Source: Lingula anatina
Lineage: Eukaryota > Brachiopoda > Lingulata > Lingulida > Lingulidae
DNA: 64,000 bases
Direction: 5' to 3'
Assembly (NCBI RefSeq): GCF_001039355.2
Contig: NW_019775723.1
Span: forward strand, 54,267-118,266
The notes beneath the pieces were generated by a model, which was not told the origin of the DNA, ran no database searches, and was given only the letters and a program-made list of their open reading frames with translations. The stretch's first letter is position 1, and the number at the start of each line of letters is the position of its first letter. A program made the position numbers and the translations under genes. This document shows positions 10,644 through 21,901 of this stretch, in pieces.

Positions 10644-13600
10644 AAAGACTATGACCTGGCACTAGCTATACTGACGTATTACAGTAACAATCCACTGACG
10701 ACTTATGCTGTAACATTTTCATTAGTATTAATGCGCCTACTACAGCCATTGGCACTAGATCAATTTGACTGCTGCTGAAGGCTCATCTGATTATTTTTAC
10801 ATCATAATATATAATACACAATTGATAATTAGCAGTGGCTTATTGGTAAAAGTATCAGGTATGACCTCGTTAGATAAAATGAAAAGGTGGGTGTTGGGAT
10901 GGGGGTGGAGGGGTTCCGGAATTGACAAAACTGATAACGGAGTAAAACTGAGATTTTTGCGTGGGCCAAAATATCACATATCATTCAAAATAAACCTTTT
11001 GTTTATTTGACTGAATAGTCACTTACGTAGATGCCATCCGACAAGAAGCTATTCGAGTCTCATTTGTGCTGGGAATTCGTTCAAGGGTGTCACCACCCCC
11101 AGGGTCTGCGTCAGTACCCTGGGGATGGCATTCTCAGTGTCTTGACGTTGAAGGAAGTACTTTTCTTTAGTGTCTGCTTCGCCTCTCTCTCTCTCTCTCT
11201 CTCTCTCGCCTTCTCTCCACGCACCTGTCAGCTAATTGCAGTATAACGTGATGCTGAATTTAATTACTCTGTCAATTTTGTAATTCAATTTTCCACACGC
11301 CTGCATCTGTCTGCAATGTTAAGGCTTCTACCTGCTTCTGATAATATACGGTGATTAATGAAACTGAATTTTATCGAAGTAATAAGGTTGAATACACGAG
11401 GTTCGTCCTTCAGGTTTTATTAAGACGTGTGTGAATAAACAGCTAAATCTTTATCATAGAAATGGTATTTTTATTTGTAAATGTATTGGATTATTTTTCT
11501 TTTATTTCTTTTTTTTCTTTTTGGTGCAGGGGGTTTCTATATTTCCGGCCACCATAGCAACAATATCCCTGATTTATGGACAAATTTAAAGTCCTAGCTT
11601 TAAACGAGGGTCGTTGCAGCTGTTAAAATCTTCATTAAGAAGTTGATCGTTGTCGAAAACGGCTGAGATTTCTTCTGTATTGGCTTAGTGGAATAGGTAG
11701 AGAAGGTCTGCAGTACTAGTGTTATACACATTACGTACTGGTTCACTGCGGGTTGATGTATGATGTTAGACTTACTCAATGTTACCTAAGGAACAATTAC
11801 ATTTTCTTAGAACAAATATAACTAAAAAAATAGTAAAAATACTCAAATTTAACGGGTCAGAAATTATATATTAATCATTTTGCTAACAAAGTAGAACTGA
11901 TATTAATAAAAAGAGTGTTATCCTGAGGAGGAAGGAAAAACAACAATAAACAGGTCAGCGTTCTTGTCCAGGAACATGATTTGGTTGATAAATACGGTAT
12001 ATGAAGGAGTTAGTTAACGGTCTGCGGCAGTTATCACATGTCTCCCGTAGCTTTAATAGCGGGTGACCACCTTTCAATGAAGTTGTTTGTGATATCTAGA
12101 GAGCTTTCAAACGGGAAGTTACATAGATAATAGCCATCTGAGACTGTGACTATTTTTGACTATATCAGCTGAAGCATGGTGCTAGTCAATTAGTCTATGG
12201 GAATAAATGCTGAACTCGGGATGAGGGCGGGGACGTGGGGAGGTAGGGTCTCATTCCTGACAAATAAGTTAACATTTGCGTACAAATGTTTTCAAAAATC
12301 CTGCCATCTCCGACTATAAAAATATTGAAAATTCTGAGTATGGTTTTCAAGAATCGGCAACCCTGTTTCAGCGAGTACGGTAGTGTCTGTGCGTTGGAGG
12401 ATGACGTGGCTGTTAACTGGACTACTCACCTGTTTACCTCTCCTCCCCGACACCACGCGCCGCGTTTCCCGCCTGTCCTCAGAAACTTAATCTCACTCTG
12501 TGTTCCAGGGACAAAGGAGGAATTTTCTGAGTAATTCATTTCAAGGAGCGGAGATGTCTGCAGGGAAACAGAGAGAAATAGATATAAGTTTGACGAACGT
12601 ATACGGGACACGATTTGAATATAGCAAAATTTAGGAAAATAACATGTCGGGAGTTACTTGTTGAGGGAAAAAAAGGTAAGAGATAAGGTTATAATGTTGA
12701 ATGTTGAATTTTGAAAAGATATATATCTATATTTATGGAGCTTGAAAATGGTTATCGTTGCTTTGAATTAACGGAGAACACGGACAATGAGGGGAGGGGG
12801 TTCAAAAATCAGGCAACTCCTCGCGAAAAATCGTAGCTTTTGGTGTGTGTAGTTTTGGATATGTGTGTCGTAGATGTTATATTTTCATAAGTTGAAGCGC
12901 ACTCCAACAAGTTGATGTTTTAGATTGTTTGTTAATCACCAGCAAAAATTTGAAAGGTTGTGGAAACATTGAGGCACCAGAACTGCATATGATTCTAGTT
13001 TCTACTCATTCAGAAACGTGGAGTCTATTGCATATGGAAGTCAAAACAAAAAAACCACTAAATTCAAACAAGATAAATTTATATTAATACCTGCAACAAA
13101 TTTGCGCAGTCTTCACATTTCTCTAGAATATGGATTCCGTTTGTGTTTTGTTGGTTTTTATCAGTCAGTTAACAACCGAGTTTACACAAAATACAGTAGA
13201 ATCATTGGGACATATTTTTTTTTATTGAGCAGCAATACATCAAGATGCTCCAATAACACGGTATTTAGCGTTAATATAAAACACTCATGGCGGCAATAGA
13301 AGTGGAACCGGATCTTTATCCCAAATCTGGCAGGTGTAAAGGGTTTGATGTTACGAAGGGGAAAACTTAAAATAAACTCTGGTAATTAGGAAATAAGTGC
13401 TATATTTAATGCCCTGGCGTCCCATCACTATTAAAAAGGGAGATGGAGACCGATAAATTCAGGCTGGATGGAAATAAATGTTTCACCTTATCTACCTGTA
13501 CCGCAAATTTTGCACAGGAAAGTCGCATATTTTTGCAGTAGCCAGTGCCCTTATACGCCAAGATCAAAGAAAATAATGGTTTAGCAATCGCATGTTTTGC

Positions 13601-16151
13601 ATTTTCGTTAGCCACTCTTCATTGCACATCTTTTGGTAAAAAATCTTCGCCCTGCATGCTTCAACCTGAACCTGCAAGGAACAGTTCAAAGCTTTGAGGC
13701 TGCGTTTCTAGTCCAGCTGTTCCGGGTTCACTTAGTGCTATTGCAACAGACCGTGGGAATGTGATTTCTGACCAATAGGATGCGAATCTAACTAAATATA
13801 ATTGTCATCCTAGTACTATGGTAATACATCATAATATTTTTGTGTACTATACCGACACAACTCAAATGGAAATGCGCCTTGAAGCTGTTGGTCGATATGA
13901 GTACGACAGGCTGTTCTTTGATCTATACCTTGATGAATCAACTTGTACAACTATTTAATTTCCTTGACAGTAAATTACGCCACAACGTCACCATGCATCC
14001 ACAGATGAAAAGCTATTTTCAATTATTTAAGACCCACAGAACGAAAAGACATTGAAGTATACTGTATATTTCAATAAAAGCATGCACAAAAACCAGACCG
14101 AGTTCATTAATGTTTTATTCAAATGAACAATTTAGGAAATTCAACTTTTCTAATCATTCTACCATTTTGATAGGGGTGAACGCTTCCTTTTTGCAAATAG
14201 TTCTTTCTCTAACCATTTGGTCCATTGAATAATTAATGAAAACAACAGACTTGGTGATGGACGACCGTTAACATGCATTAAGGGCGATTAGTTGTGATAA
14301 AATAGAACGCTGCTGATTAAGCAGGTGTCGGCTTCACGGTGAGGGTGTATTCTGAAACCAGGATTGCCCACTTGACTACCTTGTACAGCAAAACACACGT
14401 TTGGGGATAACGTGTCCTTTTACTCGTCTAATCAGTTTTTGATGTAAATCCATCCATCCATCCCAGCCTGTCACGCCAACTGCTGGGGGTGGGGGTGGGG
14501 GTGGGATGTGGTCTCCACAGACTTATTGGTTTGTTACTGGTCATTGTGTACCCCTAGTTTCCAGATTGAAGTGAGTTTCCTGTTAATTTTGAAACCCACG
14601 GTGGCAGTGGTGACATAGAGTTGGTGCCTTTTATGTGTGGAAAACTGCCCATGGTGATGTGAAACATAAACTAGGAGGAAAAAAAGAAGCAGTTTTTGAA
14701 TTGGTTGTGCTATGTAACAGGGATGTAGTGCTTGTGAAACGAGGACCGTAAGTGATTGACCAAATTAAGAGATACTAAAATACTCAACCATGAGAAAAGA
14801 CATTTTTTCTATTTTAGATAGGTTTCTGAAGCACGGCAGAATCTCATACTTTCCCCCGGCCACTGATGGCTGACCAAGTAGTTGATTAAATGTGTTCTTC
14901 CAGACAGAAACTCATGTCTCCCGGGCTGACTGGGCCTCTACTTAACCATTTCCGAAGTCAATACGACTTGTGGGCAGGCAGAGAGGAGATCAATGTTTGT
15001 CTCCAAAGGGCGCGGCTGTTTCTGGAAAAAGATGTGTTCCGTTTCAGAACCTCTGAGGCATTTTTAGCGTACATCCAGTCAGGTTTTATTGGGGGAACGT
15101 ACAAAGCTGCGCTATCGACCCAACAGACATACTGATAGGAAACAATAACTTAGTGTACAATTGAGATTATACCATTAGCGAAAGCTTGTAAAACAATATG
15201 TCTCCGGTAGCCTCACCTTCGTTGAACGCCCTCTAGTGTTGAATTATCAGAATCAAGGGTTCAGATTGATGCCTTGAAATTCTTACCGGACAGAGCGGTT
15301 TTGGTCGGGTTGTGAATAGTGTGCCGTAGAAATCACCTTGCTTTAGTTATTCGCTATGCAAGATGCGTCTTTTGATGAGTTTCTAACAGTTCATTAACGA
15401 GTAGGACCGGTGTGCCTAAGGTAGGTTGTTTATCACGGTATATGTTTCTGTACCCGGAAAGGTTTGTGTTTACATACGGCCACTGAGTTACAGTTCAAAA
15501 TTTTAGGTAAAGAAATTCATGATAGCGGTGTGATAAACCCATTTTCTATTTTTTAAGCATTATCACCATATTATTACTCTACCATAGCTGCATTCAACTT
15601 TATTTTCCGTCTTTTCGTATTTGCAATTTCTAATAACGCCGTTGCACAACAGATTTATAGCATGACATTACGATATAGACAATTAGTAGGGAATTTAAAC
15701 TATAATGTGTAAAATTGCGACTCTCTGTGGACCGTTTTATTCATATTAGTGCTTTTCAGAATATTACTGCTTAATGGATAGTTTCTGGCAATTATGATTT
15801 ATGGTTTGGTTAACCCCCGCTTGGTGTTCAATGTTGCTCTTCTCTTTGTGTTATTTGGTTCCAAGTTTTTGTTATAGACGGTATCTCGTGAACGTTTGGG
15901 CTATTCGTGACACATTTTGTTTTATTATTATTTTTTGTGCTGTTGTTATTGTTGTTTATTGCTTGCGTGCTTGCTTGCTAGCAACACCCTTCAATTTGAC
16001 AGGTAGTGGTTTGATATATGACAAAATGCTGGAAGGAAAAAATACCTTCTTTGTTGATAATATTAATCGCATCAATAACAGTATAGATGATTTCGTGCAC
16101 ACTTTTCTATTGTGATGATTTCTGGCAAAGCATCATCACGAGGATATCGCG
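10644..16151. other. no supported gene
   Basis: Contains a CT microsatellite at 11183-11207 and a G-rich repeat (GGGGGT units) at about 14484-14505. A CG-richer patch at about 12360-12540 and an 81-codon frame at 14890-15135 were examined. Neither shows a domain I recognise. Confidence 0.4.
11183..11207. repeat. (CT)n microsatellite
   Basis: Uninterrupted CT dinucleotide run. Confidence 0.85.
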
Positions 16152-16318
16152 GGCGTAATGTGGCGTGAGGATGGCGTAATTGGCGTGAGGATGGCGTAAT
16201 GTGGCGTGAGGATGACGTAATGTGGCGTGAGGATGGCGTAATGTGGCGTGAGGATGGCGTAATGTGGTGTGAGGATGGCGTTATGTGGTGTGAGGATGGC
16301 GTATTTGTCGCGTGAGGA
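16152..16318. repeat. 21-bp minisatellite, about 8-9 copies
   Basis: Tandem units begin GGCGTAATGTGGCGTGAGGA, 21 bp each, with a 2-bp deletion in the second unit and a 1-bp insertion in the eighth. Degenerate copies run on to about 16345. Because 21 is a multiple of three, the minus strand stays open over most of the array and reads as a seven-residue repeat, ILTPHYA. There is no start, signal or flanking gene that makes this a convincing protein. Confidence 0.85.
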
Positions 16319-16345
16319 TGGCATGAGAATGGTGTAATGTGACGG

Positions 16346-17341
16346 TAAAATGGGGGTAAAACGACTCAAGGAAACGAGGCATAGTTTTGGGCACTATTTC
16401 AATTATTCCCCTGATATGCAAAATTAACTTTGATGATCGGTGCCCATTTGTAGGTGCCTTACGTCTTAATATTATTATTTGGGTAATTGTTCCATATTCT
16501 GTTCGGATCATCACAATAAGCTGCATTTACTCACAAATAGTTGACATTTTGTCAAAATTACTTCATTTATAAATGATGTGCACTATATGGTCATTACGTC
16601 ACTGTCAGTCAATCCTTCACGGTTGTTTTAAGTGCGCCAATGCCCTGCACGCTAATGGAATACATCCATCCATTTAAAACATCAGCGTCCATTCAAAACA
16701 TCGCTGAACATTAAGTTAATAAAGATTAATTGACACAATTAACAAATTTACGGACGATGTATTCTGGTATGGACGGGTTATCACATGTGTCCACCTTACC
16801 ACTGAATAGATGAACATTTGTCAACTGATATCAATGTGTAGTATTTGATATCCTCATGTATTAGATGTACATTAAGATCGAGGAACGATGTGCGATGATG
16901 ATAATAGCACGATATTTACGTTTACAAAAGCTGCCTAAATGTGTCCATGTTTGCCGATTGCATACTTCATTATATTTTCGAGTATAGCGACCAGACGAAT
17001 ATCTCGAGTGTACAGTGCAATTCATTTCTGTAATAGGTTTTGCGTTTTCCCTCTCACGCCATCATGTGGATGAATACTAGCTTGGTGTTCATGCCACTAT
17101 TGCCAGCAGAAAAAAAAACGTAGATAACAAAACATGATGACTAAGTCATAAGGCTTGTCAGTTACTTACCATTAGGTAATACCATTAGTGGGAGACTATT
17201 TCACAATCCATTATTTCCTATCACATCTAACTTACACGTTTCGATTAATTTGTAAAACATGTTGAGGGACATTATAGAGGGAACCAACATAGAAAAGAAA
17301 GAACTAAGTCCCATTGAAGATGTATAAGTAGTAGAATTTCA
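16346..17341. other. no gene seen
   Basis: AT-rich spacer between the minisatellite and the tandem 1.87-kb block. I see no domain, RNA gene or repeat of note. Confidence 0.5.
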
Positions 17342-19210
17342 TTATTAATGTATGTATACAATACAATTAGCGAGCAGAACACACATACAGAAATATATAC
17401 TATCAATTTGGTTGCAAAAATATGGATACAGTCAGCTGCAGATACATTTGGCACATTGCGGTTCTTGCTTTATTTTCAGTAACAAAGCTGTCGTTATTTC
17501 TTGACTGGTTTTTATTTATCGGGTCATCTACGTAATAGCCAGAGAGGCTCTGTTAAGGCTGCAAGATAGTTATGTCTGAGTACCTGTAATGCACAAGGGC
17601 GACAGGACGCTGCAGGTGCTCAGGCAAAGGTTTGGTTATCGCGATCAGACATATCCAGATGGCATATCACCTTCGTAAACGCCGGCAAGAAACACTGTTA
17701 AACAGGTATCTTATTGCAATATCATTAGTGGTGTTTGTTAATGGTAAATGCTGGCACCAGTTTAGGAACCGTCAATATTAACTATACATAGAGACACTTA
17801 CTAAATGGTCTGATCTAGTGTTTTTGGGTGGGTGGTTTGGATTGATTGATTTTTAATGTTGGTCCAAGCGTCTTGCGTATACAAAACGAGACTAATGAGA
17901 ACGTTAAATGCAGGTACACAAAAAGTGATTAGTATATGTCATGCGCAGTAGCCTGCCAAATGTTTGTATTTGCCAGACGGTTTTCCGTTTTAAAAGCATC
18001 CTTGGTGTTGCAAAAAGAATGCTGTCAAGCATATTTCACTAACATCAAAATCTAAAACGCCAGCTGTATTGTAATGAAATAAATCCGATTTTACTTTAAA
18101 TTAGAAGTTAGGTTAGCGTCGACTTTGCTCTAAGATTTGTGAACTTGAGGTCTGATAAAGGGGAATATTGACCGATGTCGTGTCGCCAGAAACAGAAACA
18201 TTAAAATAGCAAAGTTATTCATATATTTTAGTTAGACGAGCAGATGTCTGCGCATGGGTGCAGTCAGACATACTTAGATAATAGCAAGATTCTTCGGTAA
18301 TTTAGTTGAAAATAAACTGTATTGTGAATAACACAACATGAAAAGAAACTGTTTTACCATTAATAACGTTACCGAAACGCTTTTTGGTTATTTAAACGTT
18401 ATTGTAACGTTATATTTACATTCAGTGTTTGCTGAGTCTGTTGACTGACTTGAATTGAATAAAACTGAATGTGTCGGTAACTTTCATGAAACTTGAGCGG
18501 GGATTTATAAGCCACTGCTCAAAGCTTTTTAATAATATATTTACTACAGGAGTAACGGTAATAAATGTTTAGTGGAGACACCCAGCAATCTTCCTACAAC
18601 CCTAAATACCTCGATCAGCGTTGATAATGTTCCAGCGCCCACACCTGACATAGTTCTCAGGTGTCAGCAAATCCAGGAAGTTTGGTATTTCTAAGAACCT
18701 AATTACCTAAAGACAAACGAAATCTAGAAACGTTTGACTAGATATGTGGTATTTCGGGTATATATAGAACTCTCTCGGCGGGCGGTCGTCTATCTTATAG
18801 TCAGTAACAGTTCCCCAGATTGAGTGCGTCCGAGACATTTATGGAGAAACTTTTATGTTGCCACGCGCAATGATTTAATCTACTGTTAAATAATATGCAC
18901 TATCACCCTAAGTCCTACATTCCATTACATTGAAGTCGGTGATGATAAGGGTGACTTCATATTTGATGTTTAAAAAAAAACATAATTTTGAATTGTGTGT
19001 TGAAAGAAATTTAATACATTAAACTCTTTCAAACTCATGATAACATGGCTGACACATGCTGTAATGGCCAGAGAAGCGGATTTGATCAACTTGGCCGACA
19101 TTACTGGTAATGAGACAAACGTCATCATTCATCATTTTTGTAAGCAGAAGCCAGGCCTATAACACTGTGCAACTATCATGTCAACATGTCTTTGTCATAG
19201 CGATGTATCA
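17342..19210 (+). repeat. 1,869-bp tandem block, copy 1
   Basis: It is repeated at 19212-21080 with a constant offset of 1,870. I found four substitutions: 18343 A versus 20213 G, 18922 C versus 20792 T, 19108 T versus 20978 C, and 19182 C versus 21052 T. The copies meet at a single N (19211). The unknown base exactly at the junction and about 0.2% difference point to two unmerged haplotype or contig ends, not a genomic duplication. The block has no supported coding sequence. Confidence 0.9.
18641..18805 (+). promoter_or_regulatory. possible promoter-like cluster (E-box palindrome, TATA, TCAGT)
   Basis: ACACCTGA and TCAGGTGT form a perfect 8-bp inverted repeat (18641-18664) holding two E-boxes. 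Downstream come TATATATAG (18759-18767) and a TCAGT initiator-like sequence (18801-18805). The same cluster recurs in block copy 2 (20511-20675). It lies about 1.2 kb upstream of the GPCR start in copy 2, so it could serve an upstream non-coding exon. No transcript evidence is available. Confidence 0.25.
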
Positions 19211-19211
19211 N
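19211..19211. other. single-N assembly junction
   Basis: One N lies exactly between the two copies of the 1,869-bp block. Confidence 0.95.
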
Positions 19212-21080
19212 TTATTAATGTATGTATACAATACAATTAGCGAGCAGAACACACATACAGAAATATATACTATCAATTTGGTTGCAAAAATATGGATACA
19301 GTCAGCTGCAGATACATTTGGCACATTGCGGTTCTTGCTTTATTTTCAGTAACAAAGCTGTCGTTATTTCTTGACTGGTTTTTATTTATCGGGTCATCTA
19401 CGTAATAGCCAGAGAGGCTCTGTTAAGGCTGCAAGATAGTTATGTCTGAGTACCTGTAATGCACAAGGGCGACAGGACGCTGCAGGTGCTCAGGCAAAGG
19501 TTTGGTTATCGCGATCAGACATATCCAGATGGCATATCACCTTCGTAAACGCCGGCAAGAAACACTGTTAAACAGGTATCTTATTGCAATATCATTAGTG
19601 GTGTTTGTTAATGGTAAATGCTGGCACCAGTTTAGGAACCGTCAATATTAACTATACATAGAGACACTTACTAAATGGTCTGATCTAGTGTTTTTGGGTG
19701 GGTGGTTTGGATTGATTGATTTTTAATGTTGGTCCAAGCGTCTTGCGTATACAAAACGAGACTAATGAGAACGTTAAATGCAGGTACACAAAAAGTGATT
19801 AGTATATGTCATGCGCAGTAGCCTGCCAAATGTTTGTATTTGCCAGACGGTTTTCCGTTTTAAAAGCATCCTTGGTGTTGCAAAAAGAATGCTGTCAAGC
19901 ATATTTCACTAACATCAAAATCTAAAACGCCAGCTGTATTGTAATGAAATAAATCCGATTTTACTTTAAATTAGAAGTTAGGTTAGCGTCGACTTTGCTC
20001 TAAGATTTGTGAACTTGAGGTCTGATAAAGGGGAATATTGACCGATGTCGTGTCGCCAGAAACAGAAACATTAAAATAGCAAAGTTATTCATATATTTTA
20101 GTTAGACGAGCAGATGTCTGCGCATGGGTGCAGTCAGACATACTTAGATAATAGCAAGATTCTTCGGTAATTTAGTTGAAAATAAACTGTATTGTGAATA
20201 ACACAACATGAAGAGAAACTGTTTTACCATTAATAACGTTACCGAAACGCTTTTTGGTTATTTAAACGTTATTGTAACGTTATATTTACATTCAGTGTTT
20301 GCTGAGTCTGTTGACTGACTTGAATTGAATAAAACTGAATGTGTCGGTAACTTTCATGAAACTTGAGCGGGGATTTATAAGCCACTGCTCAAAGCTTTTT
20401 AATAATATATTTACTACAGGAGTAACGGTAATAAATGTTTAGTGGAGACACCCAGCAATCTTCCTACAACCCTAAATACCTCGATCAGCGTTGATAATGT
20501 TCCAGCGCCCACACCTGACATAGTTCTCAGGTGTCAGCAAATCCAGGAAGTTTGGTATTTCTAAGAACCTAATTACCTAAAGACAAACGAAATCTAGAAA
20601 CGTTTGACTAGATATGTGGTATTTCGGGTATATATAGAACTCTCTCGGCGGGCGGTCGTCTATCTTATAGTCAGTAACAGTTCCCCAGATTGAGTGCGTC
20701 CGAGACATTTATGGAGAAACTTTTATGTTGCCACGCGCAATGATTTAATCTACTGTTAAATAATATGCACTATCACCCTAAGTCCTACATTTCATTACAT
20801 TGAAGTCGGTGATGATAAGGGTGACTTCATATTTGATGTTTAAAAAAAAACATAATTTTGAATTGTGTGTTGAAAGAAATTTAATACATTAAACTCTTTC
20901 AAACTCATGATAACATGGCTGACACATGCTGTAATGGCCAGAGAAGCGGATTTGATCAACTTGGCCGACATTACTGGCAATGAGACAAACGTCATCATTC
21001 ATCATTTTTGTAAGCAGAAGCCAGGCCTATAACACTGTGCAACTATCATGTTAACATGTCTTTGTCATAGCGATGTATCA
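19212..21080 (+). repeat. 1,869-bp tandem block, copy 2
   Basis: Near-identical to 17342-19210 (four substitutions seen). It runs into unique sequence upstream of the GPCR gene, so this copy carries the true proximal flank of that gene if the duplication is an artefact. Confidence 0.9.
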
Positions 21081-21503
21081 TCTCTTTCCTCTTTTTTTTT
21101 TCTTTTTTACCTCTGTGCATAATATAGTTTCATATATTCATATTAACAGATTGTCCATGATAGTATGAACTTCGTTTCTTTCCAGAAAAATCATCAGAAT
21201 TTAGAAGAAGAATTCAGAAAAGTGACTGCAAAGTACAGCTCAGAAAGCTGTCCAATGGAATAGTACAAGAAAGTTTTGCCAAACAGTTATAACCGAACCT
21301 GCCGTCTCAACGTTCACATTTTCATATCTTGGAAAACACCAGCAGGACAGTTTACTACGAAGTCATTATCGTAAAATAGGTGCTATAGATGTACAGTATG
21401 GTGTTGGATGTATTGTCGCACCTTCAAACTGGTCGCCTATGTATTTCAAATGGATTACACGCATGACTCTTGGGAGCTCTTGGGAACGTGGAGGTAGCAA
21501 CAG

Positions 21504-21605
21504 TGACGTCACTACACGTCACAGCAGTATGACAGACAACGTTTATCATATATCATATATATATAAAGCATTGGATATTCCAGTACTTCGTGAAGACGTG
21601 TCAGT
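21504..21605 (+). promoter_or_regulatory. candidate core promoter of the GPCR gene
   Basis: A perfect CRE palindrome TGACGTCA (21504-21511) is followed by a TATA box (TATATATATAAAG, 21556-21568) and a TCAGT initiator-like sequence at 21601-21605. Transcription starting near 21,590-21,605 would leave a 5' UTR of about 300 bases before the ATG at 21902. The order and spacing fit a compact RNA polymerase II promoter, although the TCAGT is some 40 bp from the TATA box rather than 30. Regulation through CREB/ATF factors is an inference from the CRE alone. Confidence 0.45.
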
Positions 21606-21901
21606 GATTCATATATAAGAACTGGGAACAACGACTACCAATAGGCCTTTCTAGTTAACCAAGCCCACGTTTGGTAGGTTAAGAATAAGAGGCGATACAT
21701 TAAATATTCAGGAAGAGTTATAAATGTATAGAAACAGTAACGCCGTACCATTGTAGGAGATATAAAAAGCAGTGCTTCATTAGATAGACGGCATAAATCA
21801 AAGTGAAACCAACCAAGACAGTTCACCAAAGAGATCAAACAGTGAACAATCTATGGCTCACAAGAAAATATAGATATTATGTCACACTGAGCCACCTCAA
21901 A

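Noticed and set aside
12286-12611. CG-richer patch with overlapping frames on both strands, considered as an exon
   Set aside because: No domain, no consistent splice sites and no conserved-looking peptide.
14890-15135. 81-codon plus-strand frame with balanced composition preceded by TTCTTCCAG
   Set aside because: The acceptor-like sequence lies inside the frame, there is no donor at its end, and no domain is recognisable.
17342-21080. Biological tandem duplication of the GPCR upstream region
   Set aside because: The copies meet exactly at a single N and differ at four sites only; an assembly cause is simpler.
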